Assembly (NCBI GenBank): GCA_035380245.1
Contig: DAOSXA010000001.1
Location: 1,122,716 to 1,186,715 of the forward strand
Source: Candidatus Zixiibacteriota bacterium
GTDB taxonomy: Bacteria > Zixibacteria > MSB-5A5 > GN15 > FEB-12
Direction: 5' to 3'
Length of the DNA: 64,000 bases
The notes under the pieces were generated by a model. It was not told where the DNA came from, did not search any database, and worked only from the letters and a program-made list of their open reading frames with translations. Below are positions 49,624 to 58,169 of the stretch, piece by piece. The position numbers were made by a program, and so were the translations under genes. Positions within the stretch are counted from its first letter, which is position 1, and the number at the start of each line of letters is the position of its first letter.

Positions 49624-50229
49624 ATGGGTAAGAACGATATGAAAGGATATGAAGGCTACATTGATCGGCTGGTGGAGCTTCTGCAGGGAAAGCTGAAAGG
49701 CCGACGCAAGGCGCAATTGGAAGCTGAGATCAAGGCTGATCCGAAGCTGGCCGAGATCATGGCCGGTCTTAAGGGTTTGCTCAAAATCGGTGATAACCTG
49801 CGCCGAAGCGATTTAAACCGGGCTGTTCGGGGATTGTCCGACAGGCTTTTTGCTGATTTTATGCGCAGCCGTCGTGATCCTGAAAGTCGGACCGGTATTC
49901 GTGTTTTTGACTCGCGTGACATTCCGCTGCCTGAAGGGGTACGCCCGGCTACGGTTGATACCCGACGTCTGCGTTGGCAGTTACCCAAGGGTGAATTGGA
50001 GATGGCTGTTTACCCGATTACCGACAGCGCCTTTGAAGTAATCGGCCAGGTAACGGGAATAGAGGCCGACCAACCGGTCATAGCCGAAATCAAAACAGCT
50101 CATGGGATTCTAAAAGCTGAGGCTGATCCTTTCGGTTTGTTCCGGTTCGAGCGCGTTCCCAGGGGAAGCCGCGAGTTGATACTCCATGCCGGCCCTAATC
50201 GAATTGGTTCAGTTGCGTTTGACTTATGA
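49624..50229 (+). CDS. Putative anti-sigma/beta-sandwich accessory protein
   Basis: A 201-residue protein, not clearly assigned to a family. The N-terminal half is helical and charged (YIDRLVELLQGKLKGRRKAQ, LEAEIKADPKLAEIMAGLKG), like the sigma-binding domains of anti-sigma factors but without zinc ligands or a membrane helix. The C-terminal half (EVIGQVTGIEADQPVIAEIK, DPFGLFRFERVPRGSRELIL) is a carboxypeptidase-regulatory-like beta sandwich. The position straight after the sigma gene suggests it controls it. ATG at 49624 is used; 49639 is possible. Its stop overlaps the CHAT gene start (ATGA). Confidence 0.7.
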   Translation: MGKNDMKGYEGYIDRLVELLQGKLKGRRKAQLEAEIKADPKLAEIMAGLKGLLKIGDNLRRSDLNRAVRGLSDRLFADFMRSRRDPESRTGIRVFDSRDIPLPEGVRPATVDTRRLRWQLPKGELEMAVYPITDSAFEVIGQVTGIEADQPVIAEIKTAHGILKAEADPFGLFRFERVPRGSRELILHAGPNRIGSVAFDL

Positions 50230-52985
50230 TCTACCTTGAAGATCTGGCGGGACTCGATCAAGAACCCGCCCTGAGCAGATTAATCGAGCTCAAGTACGGT
50301 GGTGATCCGGAAGCGTTTCTGTCCGATCTGGACAGCGGCCTCAACCGGCTGATCAGGACCGATCTCGGCCAGGCCGCGAAGTACGTCGAACAAGCTCGCA
50401 AGCTCAGCAATTCGATTCATCGCAAGTACGAAGGGCGACTGGTGTCGTTGTCGGCCCGACTGGCGTTATGGTCGGGGGACTACACGGCGGCGTTGCGGTT
50501 ATATCAGCAGGCATTGAAGCTGTTCGAGAAGTATCGTCAGTACGAAGCCGCCGCTCGTCTGCATAAAGGTACGATCGAAGTGTTGATGTACCTGGGACGT
50601 TATGATGAAGCGCTTGACTCCGGCCGGAAAGCGTTGCGTTTTTTCCGCCGCAAAGAGATGCTCACCGATGAAGCGCAAACTCTGACCAACATAGGTAACG
50701 TTTATCATCGCATGGACATGAACCATGAGGCGTTGCGTTACTATGATAAAGCCCGCAAGATATTCGAACCGACGGGTGGGGTGCCGCTGGCCGTAGTCGA
50801 TTACAACCGCGCCAACATTCATGCCAATCTTAATCATTTGCAGCAGGCTCGTAAGCTCTACGCTGAAGCAGCTAATGTCTATCGCGAGCAGGGATTGTTG
50901 ATTGCCGAATCCCAGGCCAATTATTCGGTTGCCTATTTATTATTCCTGGAGGACCGCTACACTGAGGCGATGACCCTGTTCGAGCATGTCTATGAGAAGT
51001 TCCAGGAGTTAGGAGATCGCAAGTCAGCCGCGGTAACGCAACTGGACCTGGTTGAGTTGAATGTTCAGGTGAACCAGTTCGGCATGGCAATGATGTTGGG
51101 AGAGGCTTGCCTGCCGGAACTGCTCAAACTCAAGATGAATTACGAGGCAGCCAAGGCACATTACTTCGTTGCTCTGGCACGACTGGCCATGGAGGATTAC
51201 CGTTCTGCGGGCAACCGTTTGAAGCAGGCGGAACGGATGTTCGAAGCGGAAAAAAATGACCTTTGGCTTGGTCTGGTGGGAGTCGCTCGGGCTCGTCTGG
51301 CTCAGAAGCAGGGGGAACCGGCTGAAGCGGCTGAGGCTGCCGAAGCGGCAATTGCGAAATTTTCGGCAAGCCATGACCGTCGCCGTGAGATCGATGCCCG
51401 TCTGGTATTACTGCAGACTTTATACGAGTCGAATCAATTGGACAAGGCCGACAGCCAGTTACGGCGGCTGCGACGAGCGAAACTGGCCGGATACCAGAAA
51501 TACCAATTGAACGCGATCATTGCTGATTTCTACTTCCGGCGTGGTTTGTTTGAACAAGCCTCACGTTACTATCGTGAAGCGGTAATGGTCGTTGAGCAGA
51601 TGCTGACGGGACTGCATCGCGACGATCTTCGCTATTTCTTCGCTGTCGACAAATACCACAGCTATCGCCGTCTGGTAGAGAGTCTTCTCAAACTGGGGAA
51701 AACCCAGGAATCGTTCATTCAGAGCCTCAATGCGCTCAACATGCTTAACCATCCAACGGTTTCGATTGAGCGTCTTCAGGGTGAGGTGCCGGCGGCGTTG
51801 ATCGAGAAGATGGATCAACTGCGAACGACCCTGACCCGGCTGTATAAATTCCCCCGTTCGGGAGAACGTTCCACGGTTGATCAGGCGGATTATCGAGAAG
51901 TTGAACAGCAGTTATTTTACTATCATCGCCGGGCGGTATCACATAGCTCGGCCAAGGCGGTTTCAGGACAGAACGGTGTCACTCCCGAGACTTTGCTTCG
52001 AAGACTCCGAAAGCAGAAACGCAGTCTGGTTGTTTATCATGGAGACGATGACTCCCTGGGTGCATTTGTCGCAAACGGTGACGGTGTTGTCTACGTGTCG
52101 CTGGACTGCTGCACGAACGAAGTCGAAGGCCTTGTTCGCAAATTACATTTTTTGGCCGAGAGGACCGTATCGCACCGACATGAAGCAGTGAGTACGACCG
52201 AGGCGTGTGAGTATTATCTCGGTCGTATCTATGCGTTGCTGGTCGCACCGCTGTTATCGCATTGTCGTCGGGATGAGATTGTATTCGTGCCGTCGGGAGT
52301 GTTGATGCAGGTTCCATTCATGGCACTCTGTGATGAATCCGGTCGATACCTCAAAGACGATCGTGGAATTCAAATCGCAGTAGATCCGTTGCAACCGCCG
52401 GTGTCGTCAAAAGGGGCTTACAATCGGCTAAAATCGGCGGTTTTTGCGGTTGATTCGGAAGAACTTCCGTTGGTCCGCAAAGAAGGGAAACAAATCAGCC
52501 GGATATTCGACAACGCGAAATTTTACTCGGCTAAACGGGCCAGTTCTGTCCACCTGATGCGAGAACTTGTTGAATCAAAGGGATTTGTTCATGTGGCCGC
52601 ACACGCTTCGCGGTCATCGGAGAACCCTCTTTTCTCGCGGATACTACTGGCGGACGGACCTTACTTCCCCTTTGATTTGTTTGATTCAGGCGTAAGTGCG
52701 CGGCTGGTAACACTTTCCGGTTGCCAGACGGCGGCTCCCGGGTTATATTATGGAAACTCTTTCAGTCTGGCGCGAGCATTTCACCAGGCTGGTAGCCGCC
52801 AAGTACTCGCCTCGCTCTGGCCTGTTGCCGATGAAGTAACTGAAAGGTTTATGACCGATTTTTACAGACGTTTGAAAAAGTCTGGGTCGGTGGTGGCTTC
52901 TTATCGGGAGACGATTAACGACATGCACCGCTGGTGTTGTAATCCGGCTCTCTGGGGAGCCTATATATTGATCGGAGAGGAATAA
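50226..52985 (+). CDS. TPR-CHAT protein (caspase-fold peptidase)
   Basis: A 919-residue cytoplasmic protein. Residues about 60-500 are tetratricopeptide repeats (TLTNIGNVYHRMDMNHEALR). Residues about 600-919 form a CHAT domain: His 789 and His 793 in FVHVAAHAS, and Cys 833 in LVTLSGCQTA, followed by LARAFHQAGSRQVLASLWPV. The His-Cys dyad of the caspase-like fold is intact (His 793 is the likelier partner by motif). CHAT proteases are known as effectors in bacterial and eukaryotic systems, including separases and the Craspase of type III-E CRISPR. The substrate is unknown. It is coupled to the upstream gene by a 4-base overlap. Confidence 0.93.
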   Translation: MIYLEDLAGLDQEPALSRLIELKYGGDPEAFLSDLDSGLNRLIRTDLGQAAKYVEQARKLSNSIHRKYEGRLVSLSARLALWSGDYTAALRLYQQALKLFEKYRQYEAAARLHKGTIEVLMYLGRYDEALDSGRKALRFFRRKEMLTDEAQTLTNIGNVYHRMDMNHEALRYYDKARKIFEPTGGVPLAVVDYNRANIHANLNHLQQARKLYAEAANVYREQGLLIAESQANYSVAYLLFLEDRYTEAMTLFEHVYEKFQELGDRKSAAVTQLDLVELNVQVNQFGMAMMLGEACLPELLKLKMNYEAAKAHYFVALARLAMEDYRSAGNRLKQAERMFEAEKNDLWLGLVGVARARLAQKQGEPAEAAEAAEAAIAKFSASHDRRREIDARLVLLQTLYESNQLDKADSQLRRLRRAKLAGYQKYQLNAIIADFYFRRGLFEQASRYYREAVMVVEQMLTGLHRDDLRYFFAVDKYHSYRRLVESLLKLGKTQESFIQSLNALNMLNHPTVSIERLQGEVPAALIEKMDQLRTTLTRLYKFPRSGERSTVDQADYREVEQQLFYYHRRAVSHSSAKAVSGQNGVTPETLLRRLRKQKRSLVVYHGDDDSLGAFVANGDGVVYVSLDCCTNEVEGLVRKLHFLAERTVSHRHEAVSTTEACEYYLGRIYALLVAPLLSHCRRDEIVFVPSGVLMQVPFMALCDESGRYLKDDRGIQIAVDPLQPPVSSKGAYNRLKSAVFAVDSEELPLVRKEGKQISRIFDNAKFYSAKRASSVHLMRELVESKGFVHVAAHASRSSENPLFSRILLADGPYFPFDLFDSGVSARLVTLSGCQTAAPGLYYGNSFSLARAFHQAGSRQVLASLWPVADEVTERFMTDFYRRLKKSGSVVASYRETINDMHRWCCNPALWGAYILIGEE

Positions 52986-53006
52986 CTGCTAGAGAGGTAA
53001 ACTGGC

Positions 53007-54440
53007 ATGTCTCAAAAAGTGTATCCCGGTCTCGGGGTGTTGTTATTACTGCTACTGCTTGCGGCAACGATCTTCCCGCAGGAAACTGACGTTGGGTTGA
53101 TCGGCATTCCGGGGCAAATGGTGGTCAGGGTTAAATCAGAGGGACAGATCAGCAGTCTTGTCCGCCGGTATGATGTAACACTGATAGACAGTGTCGAGGA
53201 CGGCCGCACTTTTCTGGTGCAAATTCCTCCGGGCAAGGATTTTGATTCTGCCGCCGACGGCATTACGCGCAGTCCTCTGGTAGAGAGCGCCCACGGCAAT
53301 TTCCTTGTCAGTTTTCCTGAGACATTCCAGATCAGTCAGGGGTTCCCGGATCAGCGCGCCCCTATTTATGCTTTTGCCGAAAGCCCCGTCGATTATTTCA
53401 CACAACCCGGTACATATTCTACGGGAATCGATTCGGCTCATCAGATTGCGACCGGATCAGGTGTCGTTGTTGCTGTGATCGATAACGGTCTGGTGTTTGA
53501 TCATCCCATTCTCCAGGACATGCAGACGGTGGAAGGACGGGATCTTCTTGATGACGATAATGATCCCTCGGAGACAATGGAAGGCCTCTATGTGGGGCAC
53601 GGCACGTTTGTTACGAGCCTGGTCTGGTTGACAGCTCCGGATTGTCAAATTATGCCGATCAAGGCTTTCGACGGCAACGGTGTGGGTGATGTATTCAGTC
53701 TCATCCAGGCAATTCATTGGGCCAAATCTCATGGAGCCAATGTTATTAATCTGAGCTGTGGCGTCGATGTCAACTCTCCCATTCTTCGATCGGCCATTCA
53801 AGCAGCGCTTTCATCCGGTGTGGTGATGGTTTCAGCGGCAGGCAATTCCGGCGACAGCACATACTACTATCCAGCGGCGTATGACGGCGTAATCGGTGTT
53901 ACGGCTATTGACGAAAATGAGATGAGAGCCGATTTCGCTTGTTATGGATCGTTCGTAGATTTAGTGGCGCCGGGTGTGGATGTTTACGGCGCTCTCCCCG
54001 GTGAAACCGACTGGGGCACCTGGAGCGGGACTTCATTTTCATCTCCTCTGGTTGCCGGAACGGCAGCGTTGGTGTTGCAGCTCAATCCCGAGATGTTGCC
54101 GGGACAGGTTCAAAATCACCTGCGAGCTTCGGCGCGCATCGACTTACTCTGGGGAACGGTCAATGCTCCGGATTCGGAGTATGGTTATGGCGCATTGAAT
54201 GCCCTGAACGCTGTCGTTGGTCTGGCTGTAGGTGATATGGATCTCTCAGGACAGCGAAATGTCGTGGATCTTGAATTACTGGCGGATTATGTCAACAACC
54301 GGCTACCCGGAGCCTGTGAGTCGGTGATTGACATGATTGCCGATGTAAACTGTGACGGCGTTGTCGATGCCCAGGATACTGAAGCTATGGCCCAGTTTTT
54401 CAACGGTAATCGGCGAAAATGGCAACCATGCTATCACTGA
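53007..54440 (+). CDS. Secreted subtilase (S8 family) with C-terminal dockerin-like domain
   Basis: A 477-residue exported serine protease. The signal peptide (GVLLLLLLLAATIF) is followed by a propeptide-like segment to about residue 135 and an S8 domain with Asp 159 (VAVIDNGL), His 198 (GHGTFV), Asn 280 (AAGNSGD) and Ser 343 (SGTSFSSPL). The usual Asp-Thr/Ser-Gly reads Asp-Asn-Gly. The C-terminus (about 410-470) has two calcium-loop motifs (DMDLSGQRNVVD, DVNCDGVVDAQD), as in dockerins. It begins 21 bases after the CHAT gene and ends the unit with a terminator. Confidence 0.95.
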   Translation: MSQKVYPGLGVLLLLLLLAATIFPQETDVGLIGIPGQMVVRVKSEGQISSLVRRYDVTLIDSVEDGRTFLVQIPPGKDFDSAADGITRSPLVESAHGNFLVSFPETFQISQGFPDQRAPIYAFAESPVDYFTQPGTYSTGIDSAHQIATGSGVVVAVIDNGLVFDHPILQDMQTVEGRDLLDDDNDPSETMEGLYVGHGTFVTSLVWLTAPDCQIMPIKAFDGNGVGDVFSLIQAIHWAKSHGANVINLSCGVDVNSPILRSAIQAALSSGVVMVSAAGNSGDSTYYYPAAYDGVIGVTAIDENEMRADFACYGSFVDLVAPGVDVYGALPGETDWGTWSGTSFSSPLVAGTAALVLQLNPEMLPGQVQNHLRASARIDLLWGTVNAPDSEYGYGALNALNAVVGLAVGDMDLSGQRNVVDLELLADYVNNRLPGACESVIDMIADVNCDGVVDAQDTEAMAQFFNGNRRKWQPCYH

Positions 54441-54470
54441 TTTTCTAATCTGAACAAATTAGTCCAGTTT

Positions 54471-54504
54471 TAGCCCCGTATCTTCGTTGCGGGGCTATCT
54501 TTTT
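54471..54504 (+). terminator. Rho-independent terminator of the sigma-CHAT-subtilase operon
   Basis: A perfect 8-base stem TAGCCCCG/CGGGGCTA with an 11-base loop is followed by TCTTTTT, 30 bases after the subtilase stop. Confidence 0.85.
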
Positions 54505-54616
54505 CAGTGCTTTTTCAGAAAAAAGCCGTATTTTTGGGGCCTTTGTCAACCTCCTATATCTGAGGAAGGCTGGTAAGGTCCGGCACTTGGATATCAATAA
54601 GGGATATGAGAAGAAA

Positions 54617-54826
54617 ATGGCCGAGCGTTATAAAATACTGATTTGTTCCGTGTGTGGTGAAGAGTTCGTCTTTACCGGTCGCGGACAGGACTATTTCGCC
54701 AGTATCGGCTATGCTTATGATCCCAAAAGGTGCAAGGCCTGCCATGCCGACTATAAAAGGCGTCAAAGAGCTGCCGAAACCGCAACTGAAAAGCCGGCGG
54801 TATTACAAGACCGGAATGGTCTGTAG
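54617..54826 (+). CDS. Small zinc-ribbon protein
   Basis: A 69-residue basic protein with two CxxC knuckles in the segment ICSVCGEEFVFTGRGQDYF to RCKACHADYKRRQR. This matches the probable zinc-ribbon (zf-trcl) family: C-x2-C, a GQ-x-F/Y motif and a second C-x2-C followed by basic residues. Role unknown; nucleic-acid binding is common for such ribbons. ATG at 54617 (MAERYKILI) is preferred; a TTG ten codons upstream is an alternative. It stands alone between two terminated units. Confidence 0.75.
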   Translation: MAERYKILICSVCGEEFVFTGRGQDYFASIGYAYDPKRCKACHADYKRRQRAAETATEKPAVLQDRNGL

Positions 54827-54849
54827 TGGATGCGGTCAAAGGTAGTTTG

Positions 54850-55027
54850 AACTTGAACGAAGATTGACTGTACAAAAATCAGGGATCATTGATAAAAGGT
54901 CAAACGAACCAGTAAGTTAGTCGTTACATAAAGATAACCGCTTGCCAAAGCGGTCTTTTCTCCATTCTGTATAGCAGTATACCTCTCTGCGACACGAGCC
55001 CCGTTCTACCGGGGCTTGTGTTTTTTT
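54850..55027 (+). ncRNA. Candidate small RNA ending in tandem terminator hairpins
   Basis: The 439 bases from 54827 to 55265 hold no convincing gene. Within them are two terminator-like hairpins: ACCGCTT/AAGCGGT followed by CTTTT (54937-54959), and a 12-base stem ACACGAGCCCCG/CGGGGCTTGTGT followed by more than six Ts (54992-55027). The second is too strong and too distant (about 170 bases) to be needed only for the zinc-ribbon gene. A small transcript starting after 54830 is a reasonable guess; no promoter could be fixed. Confidence 0.4.
54992..55027 (+). terminator. Strong rho-independent terminator
   Basis: A 12-base stem with one G-T pair, a 6-base loop and a long T run (55021-55027). Confidence 0.85.
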
Positions 55028-55076
55028 ATCTATTAAATGCAATATCCACACCGGGTTTCTCGGTACGGCTAATGAG

Positions 55077-55112
55077 TTGACAAGACAAGTACAATAGCTA
55101 TTTTACTATTGT
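55077..55112 (+). promoter_or_regulatory. Promoter with inverted-repeat operator upstream of the M28 peptidase
   Basis: TTGACA (55077-55082) is followed after 16 bases by TATTTT (55099-55104). A perfect inverted repeat ACAATAG/CTATTGT (55091-55097 and 55106-55112, 8-base spacing) brackets the -10 box. The peptidase ATG is about 155 bases downstream. Confidence 0.5.
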
Positions 55113-55265
55113 CGTGTGTTCACAGACTCTCTAAGAAACATTACATCCTTGTTACCACGGCAATCTGATACTGATGGCTTGAGTGTATTCAAGCGCTTGA
55201 TCGATCCGGATCGCAGAAGTATATCATCGAATTAAAGTTATGGAAACCCTTGCCAGGAGGGTGTT

Positions 55266-58112
55266 ATGTCGCTACGTCTTGTGCTCCTCGTAACTGTAGT
55301 CCTTCTGACGGGAGGAAGCCTGCTTGCCTCCGATCTTTATTATGTTAAAATCCAATCCGAAACCGAAGCCGCCGGTTTACGCCTGTCCGGTGCGATTGCA
55401 CTCACTCGGGCTTCATCCGGATATCTGGTACTGGCAGACAACAATGCTGAAACCAGAATGTCACGATCCGGTCTCAACGCGAGGCTGGTGGCGAGTGATA
55501 TCGGTAGTTCCGAGTTAGCGATCAGCATCAATTTCGACAGGAACGCCGACGGTAATTTCCCACTGCTCTATGAGGATGTCGGATTGCGTCTGTACCGGAT
55601 TCCATCGGACCTGTTTGCAACCGCCTCACTTCCGACCCGGCTGGCTCCGCTGAGGGGCAGGTCGTTGCCTGTCCGGTACGATCGGGAGGATAAAGGATCG
55701 GCCGGCGATCTCAGATATGACGTGGACCTTCAGACGATAATTGACCAGGTTAACCAGGATTCACTCGAAACCTGGTCGCATTATATGGAGAGTCGTTTTT
55801 GGCGACGAGTGGCCGGGACGACAATCAACAACGTCGCCCGCAACTGGCTGGCCGGCAAATTTGCCCAGTTTGGATACGACTCTGTGGTTATCCAGCCGTT
55901 CGAGGCCGACATCGACGGCGACGTGAAAACATGCCACAACATCATCGCCTGCAAGACCGGTACGACATACCCGATGCATCAGATTATTCTCGGTGCTCAC
56001 CGTGATGCGGTTCCGGAATCCCCGGGGTCCGACGATAACGGATCGGGAGTCTGTACGGTGTTGGAAATGGCGCGGCTCATCGCACAGCTCGAGACCAAGC
56101 TTACTTTCACTTTCATCCTGTTCGATGCCGAGGAATGGGGCCTGCTAGGATCCGAATTCTACGCTGAAAACGCCTTTATCAACGGCGACAGTATCGTTTT
56201 GATGATCAATACGGACATGAACGCGAATTACGAAAACTCCAACGAAGCGCATGTCTATTATGAATATGACCACAGCCCGTACATCGACCTCTGGATAAAC
56301 CTGGCCGACTCGTTGAACGGCATAGACATAACCGGCTACGAAGGCGAGTTTGGCTTTAGTGATCATGTCTCGTTCAGCGATCGGGATTACGCGGCGATCT
56401 TCCCGATGGAGTATTATCTGTCACCATTTTTGCACTCCAATCAGGACAGCACCTGCTATATGAACTACGATTACATGACCCGGATGGTCAAAGCCTCTTT
56501 GGCAACCGCGCTCGCCGTCGATGATTCTTACACGCCGGCCCCGATGACCTGGTATGAATTCCCGGAAGGATTGCCCGCCACGATTTACCCCGATCGGGTC
56601 AATAAGGTACCGGTCACGATCAGGACTTATGCGGGGTCTTCGCCGGTGCCCGCAACCTCGATTATGTACTATGCTGTTGACGGCGGTGCGTTTCAGGAAG
56701 TGGTGCTTGAACATGTTTCGGGGGAAGATTACCTCGCACCGCTGCCGGCTATTGACTGTCAGTCTTATGTCGATTACTACTTCAACGTGTACGATACCTC
56801 CGGCGCGTTGACAACATCTCCGATCGACAACAGAATGTATTCATGTGTAGGCGCGACCAGAATTATCGAGTTAATCAACGACGATTTCTCGGAGGATCTC
56901 GGCTGGTCAGTGTCCGGTAACGCCACGGATGGTGTTTGGGAGCGTGGGATACCGATCGATTTGTACCTGGCCGGTGTGCCGCAGGAGGATTACGACGGAA
57001 GCGGTTTCTGTTATCAGACGGCCATTTTCTATACCCACGATGTAGACGGAGGCACGACGAGTCTGGCTACACCGATTTACTCGATCAGTAATAAAAACGT
57101 GCTGATCCAATACGCTCGCTGGTACAACAACGTTCTCGGTCAGGATCCCAATAACGACAGCATGCTCATCCGGGCGTACGACGGGACTTTCTGGAATACT
57201 ATCGAAACGGTCGGCCCGGTGGAAGATGCCTCCGGCGGCTGGGTGTATCGTCAATTCTGGCTTGACGAATACGTTACTCCCGGTTCGGTGTTCAGGCTTC
57301 GCTTCGATGCTTCGGATCTGGGGGCGGATTCCCATGTCGAGGCGGCGATAGACGCCGTTCGTCTGACGCAATACTCGTGCGATCCGTTGATTATTACCGA
57401 GATGCTTCCGGACTGGACCGTCGGTGTCGAATACAGCCAATTGCTCGACGCCGCCGGGGGAAGCGGAACGCTTACTTATATCGACAAGTACGATGATCTG
57501 AGCGGCAGCGGACTTGTTCTCAGCGGCAACGGCTCACTCACGGGGACACCAACGGCAGCCGGCACGCTTACGTTTACGGCTGAAGTGACGGACGAGGCCA
57601 TGGCCACCGATGAACGGTTGTATGAATTCTACGTGAACGCACCGATCTCGATCGAGACGACAACTTTGCCCGAGGCCCAGGTGAGTGTGTTCTATACGAT
57701 CACACTGGAGGCGACGGGCGGCACCGGTGCGATCGTATGGAGCGACCTGAACGACGACCTGGTGCTCTATGGTCTTGGTATCGTCGAAAATCGTATCGAG
57801 GGGACACCGACCGATACGGCAACTCTCGAGTTGGTGATTCGGGCGGAGGATGAAGTCGGCGCGATATCCGATCGGAATGTCTCTTTGACGATCGGACCGT
57901 ACTATATCTGCGGCGACGCTAACGGCGACGGATCGGGTCCGGATATTTCCGATTTGGTTTATCTGGTGGCGTATATGTTCCAGTCCGGACCGGAGCCGCC
58001 GGTGATTGCGGCAGTCGATGTTGACTCCAGCGGAAGCGGTCCCGATATCAATGATTTGGTATACCTCGTCAGCTACATGTTTCAGCAAGGTCCGGAGATC
58101 TGTCCGGAATGA
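55266..58112 (+). CDS. Secreted M28 family metallopeptidase with Ig-like and dockerin-like domains
   Basis: A 948-residue exported protein (signal peptide LVLLVTVVLLTGGSLLAS). The M28 catalytic domain spans about 155-420: zinc ligands and catalytic acids in LGAHRDAV, PGSDDNGSG, FDAEEWGLLGS, INTDMN and FLHSNQD, all present, so an active aminopeptidase-type enzyme is expected. A jelly-roll-like segment follows (about 540-700), then two putative Ig-like domains (LTGTPTAAGTLTFTAEVTD) and a dockerin-like tail with two loops (GDANGDGSGPDISD, VDVDSSGSGPDIND). AGGAGG precedes the ATG. Confidence 0.92.
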   Translation: MSLRLVLLVTVVLLTGGSLLASDLYYVKIQSETEAAGLRLSGAIALTRASSGYLVLADNNAETRMSRSGLNARLVASDIGSSELAISINFDRNADGNFPLLYEDVGLRLYRIPSDLFATASLPTRLAPLRGRSLPVRYDREDKGSAGDLRYDVDLQTIIDQVNQDSLETWSHYMESRFWRRVAGTTINNVARNWLAGKFAQFGYDSVVIQPFEADIDGDVKTCHNIIACKTGTTYPMHQIILGAHRDAVPESPGSDDNGSGVCTVLEMARLIAQLETKLTFTFILFDAEEWGLLGSEFYAENAFINGDSIVLMINTDMNANYENSNEAHVYYEYDHSPYIDLWINLADSLNGIDITGYEGEFGFSDHVSFSDRDYAAIFPMEYYLSPFLHSNQDSTCYMNYDYMTRMVKASLATALAVDDSYTPAPMTWYEFPEGLPATIYPDRVNKVPVTIRTYAGSSPVPATSIMYYAVDGGAFQEVVLEHVSGEDYLAPLPAIDCQSYVDYYFNVYDTSGALTTSPIDNRMYSCVGATRIIELINDDFSEDLGWSVSGNATDGVWERGIPIDLYLAGVPQEDYDGSGFCYQTAIFYTHDVDGGTTSLATPIYSISNKNVLIQYARWYNNVLGQDPNNDSMLIRAYDGTFWNTIETVGPVEDASGGWVYRQFWLDEYVTPGSVFRLRFDASDLGADSHVEAAIDAVRLTQYSCDPLIITEMLPDWTVGVEYSQLLDAAGGSGTLTYIDKYDDLSGSGLVLSGNGSLTGTPTAAGTLTFTAEVTDEAMATDERLYEFYVNAPISIETTTLPEAQVSVFYTITLEATGGTGAIVWSDLNDDLVLYGLGIVENRIEGTPTDTATLELVIRAEDEVGAISDRNVSLTIGPYYICGDANGDGSGPDISDLVYLVAYMFQSGPEPPVIAAVDVDSSGSGPDINDLVYLVSYMFQQGPEICPE

Positions 58113-58169
58113 GGATAGCGCATCCATTAATGCCTTGATATGCTTCTCTCGCTGCCGTAGATTTTCTGT

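Noticed and set aside
54654..54845. Alternative frame over the zinc-ribbon gene ending in a CSGCG motif
   Set aside because: The frame holding both CxxC knuckles is 54617-54826. The alternative has no ribosome site, though a frameshift near 54790 cannot be fully excluded.
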